Part shown: positions 62,903 to 64,000 of the stretch, piece after piece
Layout: every line of letters begins with the position of its first letter
Numbering within the stretch: position 1 is the stretch's first letter
Assembly: GCA_028688955.1 (NCBI GenBank)
Contig: JAQTXD010000003.1
Span: 48,305-112,304 of the forward strand
DNA length: 64,000 nt
Direction of reading: 5' to 3'
DNA from: Desulfuromonadaceae bacterium
Lineage (GTDB): Bacteria; Desulfobacterota; Desulfuromonadia; Geobacterales; Pseudopelobacteraceae
Notes under the pieces: model-generated
Databases searched by the model: none
Told to the model about the DNA's origin: nothing
Seen by the model: only the letters and a program-made list of their open reading frames with translations
Translations under genes and position numbers: made by a program

Positions 62903-64000
62903 TCTTTAACCCTTACGATGTCTGCACCGAGAGCGGCAAACTTCTTCTCAATAGACTCATAGCCACGATCCAGGTGGTAAATGCGGGTGACTTCCGTCGT
63001 GCCTTCTGCGGCAAGACCAGCCAGAATCAAAGACGCTGACGCACGCAGGTCAGTGGCCATGACAGGAGCGCCGGATAGTTTTTTAATACCCTTTACTGTG
63101 GCGGTGCTCCCCTCGACCGTGATGTCAGCACCAAATCGCTGCAGTTCAGATACGTGCATGAAGCGGTTTTCGAAGATGTTTTCCGAGATGACGCTGGCTC
63201 CATCCGCCACGCACATCATGGCCATGAACTGAGCCTGCATGTCGGTCGGAAATCCGGGATAGGGGCGGGTTTTAATATTGACACTCTTTACCCGCTTCGG
63301 CCCTTTGACACGCACAATACCGTCGCGACTGGTGATTTCGACCCCGGCATCCTGCATTTTGAACGCCAGAGCGTCAAGATGTTCCAGTTTCATGCGGTGA
63401 ATACGGATGTCACCGCCGGTCATGGCAGCGGCAATCATAAACGTACCCGCTTCAATCCGGTCAGGCATTACCTCATAGTTTGCTGCCGAAAGCTCGGATA
63501 CACCCTGAATCCGAATGGTGTCGGTGCCAGCTCCTTCAATTTTGGCGCCCATACGATTCAAATACTGCGCAAGATCAACTATCTCCGGTTCGCGGGCGGC
63601 ATTCTCCAGCAGGGTTTCTCCCTTTGCGGTAGCAGCGGTCATCATCAGATGCTCAGTACCACCTACCGTCGAGATGTCAAAATTGATGCGGGCTCCTTTA
63701 AGATGTCTGCATTTTGCTTCAACATAGCCATGCTCAAGAGTGATCTCGGCACCAAGCGCCTGTAGCCCCTTCAGATGAAGGTTGATCGGGCGCGCGCCGA
63801 TAGCGCAGCCACCCGGTAATGAGACGCGTGCCTTGCCGAAACGTGCCAGAAGCGGCCCCAAAACGAGAACGGAGGCACGCATGGTTTTGACCAGATCATA
63901 GGTTGCCTCATGGCTGTTAATGTTTGTTGTCTCAATTTTAACAATATTACCGGTGCCGTCGACATGACCGCCAAGGGATTCAGTCACTTTAATGGTGGTT
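62899..64000 (-). CDS. murA: UDP-N-acetylglucosamine 1-carboxyvinyltransferase MurA, N-terminus beyond the window
   Basis: Transfers enolpyruvate from phosphoenolpyruvate to UDP-GlcNAc, the first committed step of peptidoglycan synthesis. The frame is open to the window edge, and the start lies outside; roughly 60 N-terminal residues are missing. The catalytic Cys is present in [79 protein letters not shown] and [21 protein letters not shown] follow in the usual order. The Cys form is fosfomycin-sensitive in known enzymes. It overlaps hisG by 4 nt; the murA-hisG pairing is typical for Geobacter relatives. Secure, partial. Confidence 0.96.
   Translation of the reverse strand, partial: TTIKVTESLGGHVDGTGNIVKIETTNINSHEATYDLVKTMRASVLVLGPLLARFGKARVSLPGGCAIGARPINLHLKGLQALGAEITLEHGYVEAKCRHLKGARINFDISTVGGTEHLMMTAATAKGETLLENAAREPEIVDLAQYLNRMGAKIEGAGTDTIRIQGVSELSAANYEVMPDRIEAGTFMIAAAMTGGDIRIHRMKLEHLDALAFKMQDAGVEITSRDGIVRVKGPKRVKSVNIKTRPYPGFPTDMQAQFMAMMCVADGASVISENIFENRFMHVSELQRFGADITVEGSTATVKGIKKLSGAPVMATDLRASASLILAGLAAEGTTEVTRIYHLDRGYESIEKKFAALGADIVRVKE

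Overview
The window looks like a chromosomal segment of a Geobacter-like deltaproteobacterium (Geobacterales/Desulfuromonadales). This is an inference from gene content and order: a diderm lipid A/BAM/Lol gene set, rho-rpmE-DUF1385-thyX, a short-form HisG, an RNase E/G family nuclease, a membrane pyrophosphatase, and a Gfo/Idh plus DegT pair between lpxA and lpxB. No ribosomal RNA, tRNA, CRISPR array, transposase or phage gene was seen. Coding density is very high, most genes lie on the minus strand, and many are joined by 1-8 nt overlaps. No gene-free stretch exceeds 300 bases.

Layout. 1-2.5 kb: partial UDP-glucose dehydrogenase, rsmI and a LysE-type exporter (minus). 2.6-4.4 kb: an RlmI-like rRNA methyltransferase and a transglutaminase-like protein (plus). 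4.5-17 kb (minus): a DUF3617 and a DUF4139 exported protein, an RRM protein, an SDR, an RluA-type synthase, DUF1385, thyX, rpmE, rho, tcdA, a lipid kinase and a YejM/PbgA-like membrane sulfatase-fold protein. 17-32.3 kb: a surface-polysaccharide locus with five glycosyltransferases, an aldolase/HAD/ThDP-enzyme/methyltransferase/SDR module, rfbH-rfbG-rfbF, and an uncharacterised protein. About 20.5-28 kb is visibly AT-rich and probably acquired. 32.5-36.4 kb: msbA, a 49-residue Trm112-like gene, then a Kdo-kinase-like gene and a heptosyltransferase on plus. 36.4-52.3 kb: one long minus-strand envelope run, in transcription order lysS-lolC-lolD-bamA-skp-lpxD-fabZ-lpxA-gnnA-gnnB-lpxB-acyltransferase-PAP2-waaA-lpxK. 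52.4-58.2 kb: an NHL-repeat lipoprotein, RNase E/G and hppA. 58.4-59.2 kb: cpoB (plus). 59.3-64 kb: murA(partial)-hisG-hisD-hisC-hisB (minus).

How it fits together: the right part makes lipid A-Kdo and the machines that insert proteins and lipoproteins into the outer membrane. MsbA, heptosyltransferase and kinase add and flip the core. The 17-32 kb locus makes and transfers strain-specific sugars. The gnnA/gnnB pair predicts an amide-rich lipid A. The most interesting part is the 21.7-31.3 kb CDP-sugar module: RfbF/G/H lead to a CDP-4-keto-3,6-dideoxyhexose, and the ThDP enzyme, aldolase, phosphatase, methyltransferase and an SDR lacking the usual catalytic Tyr suggest that a branched-chain sugar is built on it. 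Product and donor cannot be fixed from sequence alone.
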